DNA of 64,000 bases from JAJVID01 sp963743425 (GCA_963743425.1 CAVUPU010000004.1:248001-312000); one strand, 5' to 3'; counted from the stretch's first letter, positions 8,295-20,673 are shown. Numbers and translations: made by a program. Notes: a model not told the origin generated them from the sequence alone.

Positions 8295-9107
8295 ATGGAA
8301 AAAGAGTTGGAGGTCGCCAGGGAGCTGGCGCGGGAGGCGGGGCGCATCCTGCTCGAGTTTTACGCAGGCGATACGAAGGTGCAATGGAAAGGGCGCGACG
8401 ATCCGGTGACGGCGGCGGATCACGCTGCGAATGAAATGCTGGCGCATGAATTGAATCGCCGCTTCCCCGGCGACGCCGTCCTGTCCGAAGAGCTTCCTGA
8501 CAATCCGGCGCGTCTGGAGAAAGACCGCGTCTGGATGGTTGATCCGATGGATGGCACCAAACAGTTTATCGAACGCATAGGCGAATTCGCCGTGATGATC
8601 GGCCTGGCGATCGAGGGCGAAGCGAAGCTCGGCGTGGTTTATAACCCGTCTGCGGATCGGATGTATTACGCCGCGCCCGGCGCCGGCGCGTTCATCGAGG
8701 AGAAGTGGTCGACCAAACGATTACGCGTCGCGCCCGTCAGTGATCCTTCGCAGATGGTCATGGCGATGAGCCGTTCGCACCCGAGCCGGAAAGTTTACAG
8801 CATCCGCGAAAAACTGGGCGTGCCCAGATATATTCAACACGGAAGCGTGGGGTTGAAATTCGGCCTGATCGCCGAAGGCCGCGCGCACCTCTATATCAAC
8901 ACCAGCTCGCGCACCAGCCAATGGGACACCTGCGCCCCCGAAGCCATCCTGCGCGAGGCGGGCGGCGCGGTCACCGATTGGAACGGCGATCCGTTGAAAT
9001 ATAACAGGCCCGAAATTCGCAATCTGCATGGCATCGTAGCCACGAACGGGGCGATTCATGATCGAGCGATCGAAGTGACTTCGGAAGTGTTGGCCGAGTT
9101 TAAATGA
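8295..9107 (+). CDS. 3'(2'),5'-bisphosphate nucleotidase / inositol monophosphatase family (CysQ-like)
   Basis: 270 residues. The Li-sensitive phosphatase metal site is complete: SEELPD (Glu65/66), WMVDPMDGTKQF (Asp83, Asp86) and the distal SQWDTCAPEAILREAGG. The start DPVTAADHAANEML is typical of CysQ. The likely reaction is dephosphorylation of PAP to AMP in sulfate assimilation, but inositol-phosphate or other sugar-phosphate substrates cannot be excluded. GAGAGGAAG precedes the ATG by three bases. It starts a rightward pair with selA. Confidence 0.88.
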   Translation: MEKELEVARELAREAGRILLEFYAGDTKVQWKGRDDPVTAADHAANEMLAHELNRRFPGDAVLSEELPDNPARLEKDRVWMVDPMDGTKQFIERIGEFAVMIGLAIEGEAKLGVVYNPSADRMYYAAPGAGAFIEEKWSTKRLRVAPVSDPSQMVMAMSRSHPSRKVYSIREKLGVPRYIQHGSVGLKFGLIAEGRAHLYINTSSRTSQWDTCAPEAILREAGGAVTDWNGDPLKYNRPEIRNLHGIVATNGAIHDRAIEVTSEVLAEFK

Positions 9108-9117
9108 TATTGCCGAT

Positions 9118-10539
9118 ATGCCAGAAAACGTCTTGCGCCATTTGCCTTCGATTGACCAATTGCTCCGCCGCGACGGTTTGCGGGATTTGATCGCAACGGC
9201 CGGGCGCGAAGCGGTGCGCGACCGTTTGCGCGAAGTCCTCGCCGAGATCAGAGGGGAGATTATCAATGCTAACGGCGCCGCGGCGGCTCCCGCTGACTCT
9301 GAGGAGGTTGCCGGCGAGATCGAGCGTCGCTTGAATGCGCGATTCGATCTGCGGCGGCAATCGCGGACACAACGCGTGATCAATGCCACCGGCGTCGCGC
9401 TGCACACGAACCTGGGCCGCGCGCCCTTGAGCCGTCGCGCGCTCGAAGCCATCAACGAAGCCGCGGGTTACTGTAACCTCGAATACGATTTGGAGACGGG
9501 GCGGCGCGGAAAGCGCGGATCGGGGCTTGAGGCGATGCTGCGTGAACTGGCCGGGTGCGAAGCCGCCGCCGTGGTCAACAACTGCGCGGCTGCCGTTCTG
9601 ATCACACTCAACACGTTGGCCGAAGGTGGCGAGGTTCTGATCTCGCGCGGCGAATTGATCGAGATCGGCGGCTCGTTCCGAATCCCCGACGTGATAGCGA
9701 AATCGGGCGCGCGCATCCGCGAAGTCGGGACGACCAACCGCACCCGGCTGAGCGATTACGAAAAAGCCATCAATGAAAACACCCGCGTCATCCTGCGCGC
9801 GCATCCGTCGAATTACCGCATCATCGGCTTCACTGAGAAACCGGCGCTCGAATACCTCGCCAATCTCGCGCGCGAACGCAATCTGCCGTTGTTCGAAGAC
9901 CTGGGGAGCGGCTGTCTGGTCGATCTGAATCCGATCGGCGTTCACGATGAGCCGACAGTAGCGCGATCGATCAAGGCCGGATGTTCAGTGGTGAGTTTCA
10001 GCGGCGACAAACTGTTGGGAGGCCCGCAGGCCGGAATCATTCTGGGCGAAGCCGAGGCGATCAAACGCATCAAGTCCAATCCGCTGATGCGCGCGCTGCG
10101 CGTGGACAAACTGACTTACGCCGCGCTCGAAGCGACCGTGGACTCTTATCTGAGCGGCCGCGCGATCGAAGAAATACCGGCTCTCGCCGCCCTTCACGCG
10201 ACCAAAGAGACAATCACGCGCCGCGCCCGCGCCTTCGTCCGCCGCGCCAGTTCAATCGGCGCTTTGGGTTTGAAACTGCCCCTGAATTTCACACTAATGG
10301 ATGGCGCCTCGGTAGTGGGGGGCGGTTCGGCTCCCGAAGCGCAACTGCCGACGACATTGATCGGCGTTGCGAACGAGCGGATGGGCGCTGATGAGATCGA
10401 AAAGAGGCTGCGCTACAACCGTCCGCCCGTCATCGTTCGCATCGTCGAAGATCAGGTCGTCCTGGATTTGCGAACCGTCGCGCCGGGCGACGAAAAGGAT
10501 TTGATGGAAGCGTTGCGAGGCATTTCCAATGTAGGATAG
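9118..10539 (+). CDS. selA: L-seryl-tRNA(Sec) selenium transferase
   Basis: 473 residues, full length. The N-terminal SelA-specific helix region (LRHLPSIDQLLRRDG) and INATGVALHTNLGRAPL are present, as is the PLP-binding lysine in SFSGDKLLGGPQAG (Lys298). The enzyme converts seryl-tRNA(Sec) to selenocysteyl-tRNA with selenophosphate. No selB, selD or tRNA-Sec is in this window, so the pathway would need these elsewhere. Because the N-terminal domain is kept, it is a true SelA rather than a short SelA-like PLP protein. It follows the CysQ-like gene by ten bases. Confidence 0.92.
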   Translation: MPENVLRHLPSIDQLLRRDGLRDLIATAGREAVRDRLREVLAEIRGEIINANGAAAAPADSEEVAGEIERRLNARFDLRRQSRTQRVINATGVALHTNLGRAPLSRRALEAINEAAGYCNLEYDLETGRRGKRGSGLEAMLRELAGCEAAAVVNNCAAAVLITLNTLAEGGEVLISRGELIEIGGSFRIPDVIAKSGARIREVGTTNRTRLSDYEKAINENTRVILRAHPSNYRIIGFTEKPALEYLANLARERNLPLFEDLGSGCLVDLNPIGVHDEPTVARSIKAGCSVVSFSGDKLLGGPQAGIILGEAEAIKRIKSNPLMRALRVDKLTYAALEATVDSYLSGRAIEEIPALAALHATKETITRRARAFVRRASSIGALGLKLPLNFTLMDGASVVGGGSAPEAQLPTTLIGVANERMGADEIEKRLRYNRPPVIVRIVEDQVVLDLRTVAPGDEKDLMEALRGISNVG

Positions 10540-10546
10540 GAAAATA

Positions 10547-11596
10547 TCATCGCTCGTCGAGTTCCTGCCGTCTCTGTTCAACCAGGTTGGCAAGCCCTTC
10601 GATAGTGTAAAGTCCCGGCTGCGCGCCCTTCGCCGCCATCGTTTCGACAATGATAAACAGAGTGGAATTGTAAGGAGTGGGGACGCCATATTTTTCCCCC
10701 AGCAGAATGATCTCGCCGTTGAAATAACCCGCCTCGGTCTCGCCGCGCTTCAGTTTCAGATCCATCCACGTCGAAGGATAGGTGCGAAACTCCATCGGCG
10801 AATTGGCCTCCGCGCAAATCTTTTCGGGGTCTTCAACCACGCTTCGCAATTCAACCAGATGTCTCTTCGGATCGTAAGGATTGTTCGGGTCTTCGAGCGA
10901 AATACCAGCCACATCGAGCGCGCGCAGCCCCTCTTCCTGCACGTCGGCAATAAAATTGCTGATCGCGGGGGTGATCAGACCGAGTTGCACGTGTTTATCA
11001 ATAATGGCGAGCGTGGCGTTGTTCAGATTCACGATCAGCTTGCTCCACTTGACGGCCATGATCGATTCGTGGGTCGTCATCTTGAATCCCGCCTTTTCAA
11101 GCCGCGCGGCGATTTGCAACCCTGCATTGTCGCAACTCCGCGGGTAATTGCCGATTGAAAGCAATTCGCCGCGAGTGTGCGCGACCATGCCTGGTTCCAT
11201 AAAGGTCGCGCTGATTCCGAGCATTCCGCCGTAAACGCGCATAAATCGCCCTGCGGCTATCTCTTCGTTGCGCACGCCGTTCTGCATGCAAATGATCGGA
11301 GTCTCTTCGGGGAACGTTTCGCGCAGCGATTGAATCGAGGCGGCGGTCTGCGAAGATTTGACTGTGAGGATAACGACATCGCCGGCGCTCGGAGTGATGT
11401 CGCGCGGATGAGTGACCGCGCGCAGGCATTTGACAATGCGGTCGCCGGCGCGCGATTTGACGAGAAGCCCACTGCGATTGATTGCAGCGGCATGAGCGTA
11501 CCTGGCGATCAGAATCACTTCCGCGCCGCTTTCGGCCAGACGTCCGCCGATGAGGCTGCCGACAGATCCTGCTCCGTGAATGATGAATCGCATCAA
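10547..11596 (-). CDS. panE: 2-dehydropantoate 2-reductase family (ketopantoate reductase)
   Basis: 349 residues, somewhat longer than classical PanE. The NADPH-binding Rossmann start MRFIIHGAGSVGSLIGGRLAESGAEV and the domain-linking MAVKWSKLIVNLNNATLAII (catalytic Lys) match the ApbA/PanE family, which reduces ketopantoate to pantoate for coenzyme A. Family paralogues act on other 2-keto acids, so the symbol is a best guess. It converges with selA, the stops being only a few bases apart. Confidence 0.85.
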   Translation of the reverse strand: MMRFIIHGAGSVGSLIGGRLAESGAEVILIARYAHAAAINRSGLLVKSRAGDRIVKCLRAVTHPRDITPSAGDVVILTVKSSQTAASIQSLRETFPEETPIICMQNGVRNEEIAAGRFMRVYGGMLGISATFMEPGMVAHTRGELLSIGNYPRSCDNAGLQIAARLEKAGFKMTTHESIMAVKWSKLIVNLNNATLAIIDKHVQLGLITPAISNFIADVQEEGLRALDVAGISLEDPNNPYDPKRHLVELRSVVEDPEKICAEANSPMEFRTYPSTWMDLKLKRGETEAGYFNGEIILLGEKYGVPTPYNSTLFIIVETMAAKGAQPGLYTIEGLANLVEQRRQELDER

Positions 11597-11694
11597 ATAT
11601 CTTTAGCTCGTTGATCGCGTTTTTGATGATTTCGGGTGAAGAGGCAATAAAGCAGAACAGGCGCCGTTGTGATGCCCGGCGCCGCTTATTTTGA

Positions 11695-12019
<325 letters not shown>

Positions 12020-12070
12020 AAGGCCGTAAATGTACGCGATTGATCTGGCTAAGGCAAGCCGCGCATTCGA

Positions 12071-12646
12071 CTACTTTTCAAGATTCAAACGCCGGTCGTC
12101 GTAAAAGCTCACTTGCCCCTCGGCCAGCCATTTGGCGGCGAAAATTATCTGGCCCGTGTGATAGCTGAAATGCTCGACGACGTGGAAGATCGCGTCGAAG
12201 ACCGTCGATTCATAGGCTTGCGGCCTGCACACTCGCTGCAATGGCTCGTCTGATCGCGCGGCGGCGCATTCGTATTCGATTTTGGCCAGAACCGCATCCG
12301 CCTCATCGAGCGTCGCCTGCGCCAATTCGATCAGTTCGCCCTTGGGCGTCGAGCCGCGAGCGGCGAATTCGCTCGCGCGGTCGCGCGTGTCCTCGGCGCC
12401 GCCTACGCCCGAGATGATCCACTGGCGAACGTTGCCCGACAGATGCAGGAGCAGATTGCCGATGCTGTTGCTCGATTCGTTCGGACGGCGCCAGACCTGT
12501 TCGTCGTCCAGCGCGTCAATCGCCGCGGCGATCTTGACGAAGTAATCGTCGAGCAACCGGAAGCGCGCGTGGCGCAGAAACATCTGCGGCGCCGTCAACG
12601 GCCGTTCAGGCGGTTCGAGCAAAAATGCTTTTCGTCTGTCTGCCAT
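12071..12646 (-). CDS. DinB-superfamily protein (DUF1572-like)
   Basis: 191 residues. The pattern LRHARFRLLDDYFVKIAAAID, NSIGNLLLHLSGNVRQWI and HVVEHFSYHTGQIIFAAKWL is a DinB-like four-helix bundle with conserved His residues for a metal. Function is unknown; some relatives are thiol-dependent transferases. It stands alone between the tRNA and a hairpin repeat. Confidence 0.8.
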   Translation of the reverse strand: MADRRKAFLLEPPERPLTAPQMFLRHARFRLLDDYFVKIAAAIDALDDEQVWRRPNESSNSIGNLLLHLSGNVRQWIISGVGGAEDTRDRASEFAARGSTPKGELIELAQATLDEADAVLAKIEYECAAARSDEPLQRVCRPQAYESTVFDAIFHVVEHFSYHTGQIIFAAKWLAEGQVSFYDDRRLNLEK

Positions 12647-12652
12647 AATTTA

Positions 12653-12726
12653 AGTGGGGAGTGGGGAGTGGGGAATAGGAAGAAATAATTTCCTTAGTCC
12701 CCACTCCCTTCTCCCCATTCCCCACT
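12653..12726. repeat. Inverted repeat of GTGGGGA units
   Basis: Left arm carries three GTGGGGA units followed by AATAGGAAG; the right arm carries the complement CTTAG..TCCCCACTCC..CCCCACT. Together they form a long hairpin with an AT-rich tip around 12680-12692. It lies just upstream of the DinB-like start, so it may affect that gene's transcript or be a mobile palindrome. Confidence 0.65.
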
Positions 12727-12920
12727 CCCGGTCTTTGCATCGTGACGCCATTTCGACGCGAACGGATTCCGGGATCGCGTCGTAACATACAATGCGGGCG
12801 GCGCATGCATTATCGCCAGATTCCCCTCGCTGGCCAAACAGAGTGGCTGAATGCATAATAACCGGGGTTGGAGTGGTTTTGATTCGAGTTTGTGAAACGC
12901 TTGAACGCGAGAGGTAACCA

Positions 12921-13748
12921 ATGGGCAAGGTCCTCGTAGTTGACGATGATCCGGCTTTACATCAGGTGATTGAAGGCGCGCTTGTCAGAGAAGGTTATGC
13001 GTTGCTGCACGCGACCGACTGCAAGAAGGGAATGGAGTTGCTCGCGCGCGAAAAGATCGACCTCGCGATCATTGATTACGTAATGCCCGGAATGGACGGG
13101 CTCGAATTTCTGGAACAGGCGCGCTACAGGCGACCCGAACTGAAGGCCATAATGATCACCGCCTTTGGAACTCCCGAAGCTGTGCTCTGCGCTTTACGCC
13201 AAAAAGTCTGCGATTTTCTGGTCAAACCGTTCAGCGTCGCCGACATCCGCGCGGCGGTCAGAGCCGCGCTCGACGAACATTCGACGCCAAAAATCGAAGT
13301 CATTTCTGCGGAGCCGCACTGGGTACAGTTGCGCGTGCCGTGCGATCTGGCCGCGGTTCCCATCCTGCAGAAACTGCTCACCCAGCTAAAAGCCGACCTG
13401 CCCGAAGACACGCGCGAAGCCATCGCCTACGCTTTCCGCGAGATGCTCAACAACGCCATCGAACACGGCGGCAAACTCGATCCGACGAAATATGTCGAAG
13501 TCCTCTGCGTTCTGCTCAAACGCGCGATCATCTACTGGATCAAAGATCCGGGCGAAGGCTTCGACCCCAGCGCGCTCGAACACGCGGCGGTGAACAATCC
13601 GGAGGGCGACCCGTTTCGCCACGTCTCGGTGCGCGACGAAAAGGGTTTGCGCGCCGGAGGCTTCGGCATCCTGATGGCCGATCAACTGGTTGACGAGCTG
13701 GTCTATAACGAACGGCGCAACGAGGTGATGTTCATCAAATATCTCTGA
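12921..13748 (+). CDS. Response regulator fused to a GHKL (RsbW-like) ATPase domain
   Basis: 275 residues. Residues 1-118 form a receiver domain with phospho-acceptor Asp52 in DYVMPGMDG, Thr80 and Lys102 in LVKPFSV. Residues ~135-275 form a Bergerat ATPase fold: N-box FREMLNNAIEHGG (Glu174, Asn177/178), G1 IKDPGEGFDP and G2 GLRAGGFGILM. There is no DHp dimerisation domain and so no ordinary histidine kinase. It resembles RsbW/SpoIIAB-type anti-sigma kinases under phospho-control of the receiver, perhaps switching a sigma factor. No anti-sigma antagonist or sigma factor is adjacent; the partner is unseen. Confidence 0.85.
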   Translation: MGKVLVVDDDPALHQVIEGALVREGYALLHATDCKKGMELLAREKIDLAIIDYVMPGMDGLEFLEQARYRRPELKAIMITAFGTPEAVLCALRQKVCDFLVKPFSVADIRAAVRAALDEHSTPKIEVISAEPHWVQLRVPCDLAAVPILQKLLTQLKADLPEDTREAIAYAFREMLNNAIEHGGKLDPTKYVEVLCVLLKRAIIYWIKDPGEGFDPSALEHAAVNNPEGDPFRHVSVRDEKGLRAGGFGILMADQLVDELVYNERRNEVMFIKYL

Positions 13749-13752
13749 TCCT

Positions 13753-14796
13753 ATGTCTCTCGATACATTCATCCGCCGCATGCCAAAGGTCGAACTGCAC
13801 GTTCACCTGGAAGGCTCGATCCAGCCCGAGACCCTGCTTCTGCTCGCCGAACGCAACAGCGTTACACTGCCCGCCACAACGGTCGAAGGCTTGCGGCAAT
13901 GGTACAGGTTCACCGATTTCCCGCATTTCGTCGAAATCTACCTGGCGATCTCGGCCTGCATCCGCTTGCCGGAAGACATCGAATTCATCGCGCGTGAATT
14001 CCTGAGCGGGCAGGCGGCGCAGCGCATACTGCGCAGCGAAGTCACCTTCACGCCTTTCACGCATTACAGCTCGAACAGGCGCATCCCGTTTGAAGACCAG
14101 ATCGCCGCGCTCGGTCGGGCGCGAGAGTGGGCTGAGCGCGAGTTGGAGATCAGCGTCGGCTGGGTTCTCGACATCGTCCGCAATGTGCGTCCGATTGAAC
14201 ATGGATTGACGGTGGCCGATTGGGCGATCAGCGGGATGGAGAGCGGCGTCGTGGCGCTAGGTTTGGGCGGAATAGAAACCGGACATCCGCCGGAACTCTT
14301 TCGAGAGGCATTCGACCGCGCGCGCGCCGCGGGGCTTCCCGCCGTCCCCCATGCTGGCGAGAACGCCGGAGCCGAGAGCGTTCGGGGATCGCTGCGAGCG
14401 TTGAAGGCCCAACGCATCGGCCACGGGGTGCGCTGTCTGGAAGACCCGGATTTGGTGGCCGAATTGCGCGAGCGCCAGATTCCCCTCGAAGTCTGCCCGA
14501 CCAGCAACGTCTGCCTGGGCGTCGCGCCTTCGCTATCCGAACATCCTTTGCCGCGCCTGCTCGACGAAGGTCTCTACGTCACGATCAATTCCGATGACCC
14601 GCCGATGTTCAACACGACGCTGACCGATGAATACATGCGCGCCGCGCAAATTCTGGGCTGTGGCCTAGAAACAATTGAACAGTTGGCGATCAACGCTGTG
14701 CAAGCCAGTTTACTGCCTGAAGCGTCGCGCGTGGAGATGGAGCGGCGATTCCGCGCAGAGTTTGCGCAATTGCGCGAGGAGTTGACTCTCTGTTAG
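13753..14796 (+). CDS. Adenosine deaminase family protein
   Basis: 347 residues, cytosolic, four bases after the response regulator. Metal ligands and catalytic groups are in place: ELHVHLEG (His16, His18), VPHAGENAG, RIGHGVR, VCPTSNVCLG and NSDDPPMF. The family deaminates adenosine, adenine or aminodeoxyfutalosine (the menaquinone futalosine route). Sequence alone does not decide the substrate. Confidence 0.88.
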   Translation: MSLDTFIRRMPKVELHVHLEGSIQPETLLLLAERNSVTLPATTVEGLRQWYRFTDFPHFVEIYLAISACIRLPEDIEFIAREFLSGQAAQRILRSEVTFTPFTHYSSNRRIPFEDQIAALGRAREWAERELEISVGWVLDIVRNVRPIEHGLTVADWAISGMESGVVALGLGGIETGHPPELFREAFDRARAAGLPAVPHAGENAGAESVRGSLRALKAQRIGHGVRCLEDPDLVAELRERQIPLEVCPTSNVCLGVAPSLSEHPLPRLLDEGLYVTINSDDPPMFNTTLTDEYMRAAQILGCGLETIEQLAINAVQASLLPEASRVEMERRFRAEFAQLREELTLC

Positions 14797-14825
14797 ATTA
14801 CCGAAAGACTGATCTGAGGTAAGTC

Positions 14826-15143
14826 ATGATGTCAACCATAACCACTTCGCACATTGAACTTGACGCCGAAGGGCGGGCGTGGATCGCAGGCGCCAACACC
14901 AAAGTGATCGAGATCGTCCTCGACAAACTGGCCTGGGGTTGGAGTCCGGAAGAAATATGCCTGCAACACCGTCAGCTCTCACTTGCGCAGATTCACGCGG
15001 CGCTCTCTTACTATTACGATCACCAGGTCGAGATTGACGCTGAAATTGCGGAACAGATGCGCGAGTACGAAGAGTTGAGAGCGCAAGCGGAAAACTCCCC
15101 CCTGCGGCAAAAGTTTCGCGTTCTTGGCAACCTGTCAGGATAA
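14826..15143 (+). CDS. DUF433 domain protein (antitoxin-like, orphan)
   Basis: 105 residues. The central motif LDKLAWGWSPEEICLQHRQLSLAQIHAALSYYYDH is the DUF433 winged-helix domain, often the antitoxin of DUF433/DUF5615-PIN toxin pairs. Here the next gene is a membrane protein, not a PIN-like toxin, and none is upstream, so it stands as an orphan DNA-binding-like protein. A ribosome site (GAGGTAAG) precedes the ATG. Its target and role are unknown. Confidence 0.75.
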   Translation: MMSTITTSHIELDAEGRAWIAGANTKVIEIVLDKLAWGWSPEEICLQHRQLSLAQIHAALSYYYDHQVEIDAEIAEQMREYEELRAQAENSPLRQKFRVLGNLSG

Positions 15144-15147
15144 AGAT

Positions 15148-15510
15148 ATGTTCGGCGTTTTCAATCCACTGATCTCGATAATGATGATCCTCGAAGTAAT
15201 GGACAAAATGCCGCCACTTGGCGCCATTCTCGCGCCGGTAGCATTTGCCGGCGTCTCTGCGTTCTTTTTATGTCTGTGGAAACCTAAGGCATGTATCGTC
15301 GCTTTTCCGTTCTGCTGGATGATTGCGGGATTGTGGACAGCACTGATATTCGAAGATTACATAGGACCGGCGATTAGATCCGAGGATCCGGCGTACTGGT
15401 ATGCAGCGGCGCTCACCGCTCTCGCATGCTGTCTGGCTCCATTTCTAGGTAGCTTCCTGTCGCCTCGTCGCGCTAATCGCTCGCGTAGGATGCCTCGGTC
15501 TCAAGAATAG
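15148..15510 (+). CDS. Small multi-pass membrane protein, unrecognised
   Basis: 120 residues from the ATG at 15148; the longer frame starts inside the previous gene at 15124. Three hydrophobic stretches are visible (about residues 6-17, 22-60, 80-105), separated by short polar turns such as EDYIGPAIRSEDPAY, and a basic tail SPRRANRSRRMPRS. It lies four bases after the DUF433 gene. I do not recognise a family. Confidence 0.6.
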   Translation: MFGVFNPLISIMMILEVMDKMPPLGAILAPVAFAGVSAFFLCLWKPKACIVAFPFCWMIAGLWTALIFEDYIGPAIRSEDPAYWYAAALTALACCLAPFLGSFLSPRRANRSRRMPRSQE

Positions 15511-15520
15511 AGACCCAAAG

Positions 15521-15586
15521 TGTGGCGTGATTGGTTTAATCGCGCGCCCTCCGCCAAAGTGGCGCGATTAAACCAATCGCGCCACA
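15521..15586. repeat. Palindromic repeat GTGGCG..ATTGGTTTAATCGCG
   Basis: The left arm GGCGTGATTGGTTTAATCGCG and right arm CGCGATTAAACCAATCGCGCC pair with one change, giving a long hairpin in the spacer between convergent genes. It could serve as a bidirectional terminator for the two flanking transcripts. Confidence 0.7.
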
Positions 15587-15629
15587 TCGTCAGCAGAGCG
15601 TGGTTGCATTATTTTTCAAAGACCATCAA

Positions 15630-18675
<3,046 letters not shown>

Positions 18676-18845
18676 AAGCGGGCCTCCGTGAATGTGGTGG
18701 AAAAACGATTTCGGTTCCGCGCGCGGCAATGGCGCTTGTCGAATGTCGAAAAGAATACTCTTCTTCAGACGGGGCGCCAAGCGGCGCGGTTACATGTGCT
18801 TTCTATTGACAACCGGAAGCCAAAGCGTATAAGAGTTCCTGGCTA

Positions 18846-18974
18846 TGCGCTGTGCGCGTAGGCAAGCGGGCGCCCACCGCACAACGGCTTTCTCCCTGTG
18901 AGGGCAAATCAGTACCGCGCGCGTAAGCAAGCGGGCGTCCGGCGCACAACCGCTTGCTTACGCGCGCGGTACCG
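18846..18974. repeat. Palindrome of the TACCGCGCG..AAGCAAGCGG family
   Basis: At 18911-18974 AGTACCGCGCGCGTAAGCAA is followed by the complement AACCGCTTGCTTACGCGCGC. A degenerate half copy (GTGCGCGTAGGCAAGCGGGC) lies just left at 18848-18868. The family recurs near 25180, 41960, 48450, 48985 and 58714. This copy sits directly ahead of the YjbQ gene and explains why the longer frame there (from 18954) is not coding. The remaining bases between the peptidase start and this element show nothing further. Confidence 0.8.
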
Positions 18975-19016
18975 ATTACGCGCTGTACTGATTCTCCCCG
19001 TGAGGATAAAAACGAA

Positions 19017-19430
19017 GTGAAAGCTTATACGAAGTATTTAACCTTCCACACCGAGAAACGCCGTGAATACATAAACATCACCGACGAGATCGCCGGCGCC
19101 GTTGCGGAGAGCGCAATAAAAGAAGGTCTGGCGCTGGTCTCCGCAATGCACATCACGGCCGCCGTTTACGTCAACGACGCCGAAGAAGGTCTGATCGAAG
19201 ACATTGACGAGTGGCTGGAGCGGCTCGCGCCGACGCGCCCCGATTATCGCCACCACCTGACGGGGGAGGATAATGGGGACGCGCATTTAAAAAATCTGCT
19301 GATCCACCATCAGGTGTTGTTGCCCATCACCAACGGACGGCTCGATCTGGGAACCTGGCAGCAGGTCTATTACGCCGAATTCGATGGGCAGCGGCGCAAA
19401 CGCGTGATCGTCAAAATAATCGGTGAATAA
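19017..19430 (+). CDS. YjbQ/UPF0047 family protein (secondary thiamine-phosphate synthase type)
   Basis: 137 residues from the GTG at 19017, with GAGGAT ten bases upstream; the longer frame from 18954 runs through the palindrome and is not used. Family signatures are SAMHITAAVYVNDAE, the helix ERLAPTRPDYRHHLTGEDNGDAHLKNLLI and LPITNGRLDLGTWQQVYYAEFDG. YjbQ proteins form trimers and have weak thiamine-phosphate synthase activity in some bacteria. The next gene begins within or right after its stop. Confidence 0.88.
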   Translation: MKAYTKYLTFHTEKRREYINITDEIAGAVAESAIKEGLALVSAMHITAAVYVNDAEEGLIEDIDEWLERLAPTRPDYRHHLTGEDNGDAHLKNLLIHHQVLLPITNGRLDLGTWQQVYYAEFDGQRRKRVIVKIIGE

Positions 19431-20673
19431 AATGTCTCCCTCGACCACATCAAAACCACAAACGCAAATGAAACGATTCTTCTGGCCCATAGTAGCCGCG
19501 CTCACGCCCTTGCCCTGGATGTTTCTCGAGTTGAGCGGGCAAGGTCATCATCTGGCGCAAACCAATCCGGGTTTCGTCTCTTTTCTATCAGGCGCGGCGA
19601 TTGTCGGCGCCGCATTCATTCTGACCTGGGGCGCGGAACTGTCCGAGCGGGACATCCCGCGCTCGCTGGCGTTGATAACGCTGGCGCTGATCAGCGTCCT
19701 GCCCGAATACGCCGTTGACCTCCATTTCGCCTGGATGGCGGGGAAAGATCCTTCGCAAAAAGCCTATGCCGTCGCCAACATGACCGGAGCCAATCGTGTG
19801 CTGATCGGCATCGGCTGGGCGCTGGTCGCCATCGTTTACTACTTCAAGCACAAGCGGAAAGAGATTCCAATCGACAGTTCGCAGGGCCTGGAACTGAGTT
19901 TATTACTGCTGGCGACGATCTATTCCTTCATTCTCCCGTTGAAAGGGACGTTGTCTTTGGTTGATTGCGTCGTTTTCTTCGCGATGTTTATGTACTACGC
20001 GGCGCGCGCGGCGCGGGGCGAGAAACATGAAGAGGCGCTGGAGGGCATCGCCGGATACATGGATGAAAGGCTTGGGAACAGGGCGCGCCGCCTGGCGGTC
20101 TTGCTGATGTTCGCTTTCGCCGGGTATGTCATCTGGCTTTCGGCTGAGCCGTTCGCCCAGGGACTGGTGGCGACCGGCAAGAAATCGGGCATTGACGAAT
20201 TTCTGCTCGTTCAATGGCTGGCGCCGTTGGCTTCGGAATCGCCTGAAGTGGTCATCGCGCTGCTTTTCGCTCTTAAGGGTAGAGGCTCGTTCAGCATTGG
20301 GGCGTTGATCTCATCGAAGGTCAATCAATGGACGCTACTGGTGGGCGCGATCCCGCTCGTTTACGCTATCTCCGCCGCATCGTGGGGGCCAATGGATTTG
20401 GACAGCCGGCAGAAAGAGGAACTGCTGCTCACTTCGGCGCAATCTTTGTTCGCCGCGATCGTGATTGCGGATTTTCGTTTCTCTTTATGGGAAGCCATCG
20501 TGCTGATGGTGTTGTTCATAATTCAACTCGTGTTTCCGGATCAAACATTCCGCTACATCTTCAGCGGCGTATACTTCATCGGCGCCAGTTGGATGATAGT
20601 CAATTCGCCAGTCCGGCGGCGGATGCTGTGGAATGCGTTGCTGCTCAGGACGAGTAGACCTGCGGATTCCTGA
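19423..20673 (+). CDS. Cation/Ca2+ antiporter (CaCA family)
   Basis: 416 residues from the GTG at 19423; an ATG at 19432 is the other choice. About 11 hydrophobic segments. The two alpha repeats of Na/Ca exchangers are visible: SVLPEYAVDLHFAW with ANMTGANRVLIGIG, and LASESPEVVIALLFAL with GALISSKVNQWTLLVGAI. These carry the acidic and Ser/Asn residues that line the ion path. It would exchange Ca2+ or another cation for H+ or Na+ at the inner membrane. It overlaps or abuts YjbQ, so the two share a transcript. Confidence 0.85.
   Translation: MNKMSPSTTSKPQTQMKRFFWPIVAALTPLPWMFLELSGQGHHLAQTNPGFVSFLSGAAIVGAAFILTWGAELSERDIPRSLALITLALISVLPEYAVDLHFAWMAGKDPSQKAYAVANMTGANRVLIGIGWALVAIVYYFKHKRKEIPIDSSQGLELSLLLLATIYSFILPLKGTLSLVDCVVFFAMFMYYAARAARGEKHEEALEGIAGYMDERLGNRARRLAVLLMFAFAGYVIWLSAEPFAQGLVATGKKSGIDEFLLVQWLAPLASESPEVVIALLFALKGRGSFSIGALISSKVNQWTLLVGAIPLVYAISAASWGPMDLDSRQKEELLLTSAQSLFAAIVIADFRFSLWEAIVLMVLFIIQLVFPDQTFRYIFSGVYFIGASWMIVNSPVRRRMLWNALLLRTSRPADS

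Noticed and set aside
9107..10546. A tRNA-Sec gene next to selA.
   Set aside because: No long-variable-arm tRNA was found on either strand near it; the tRNA at 11.7-12.0 kb is Arg.
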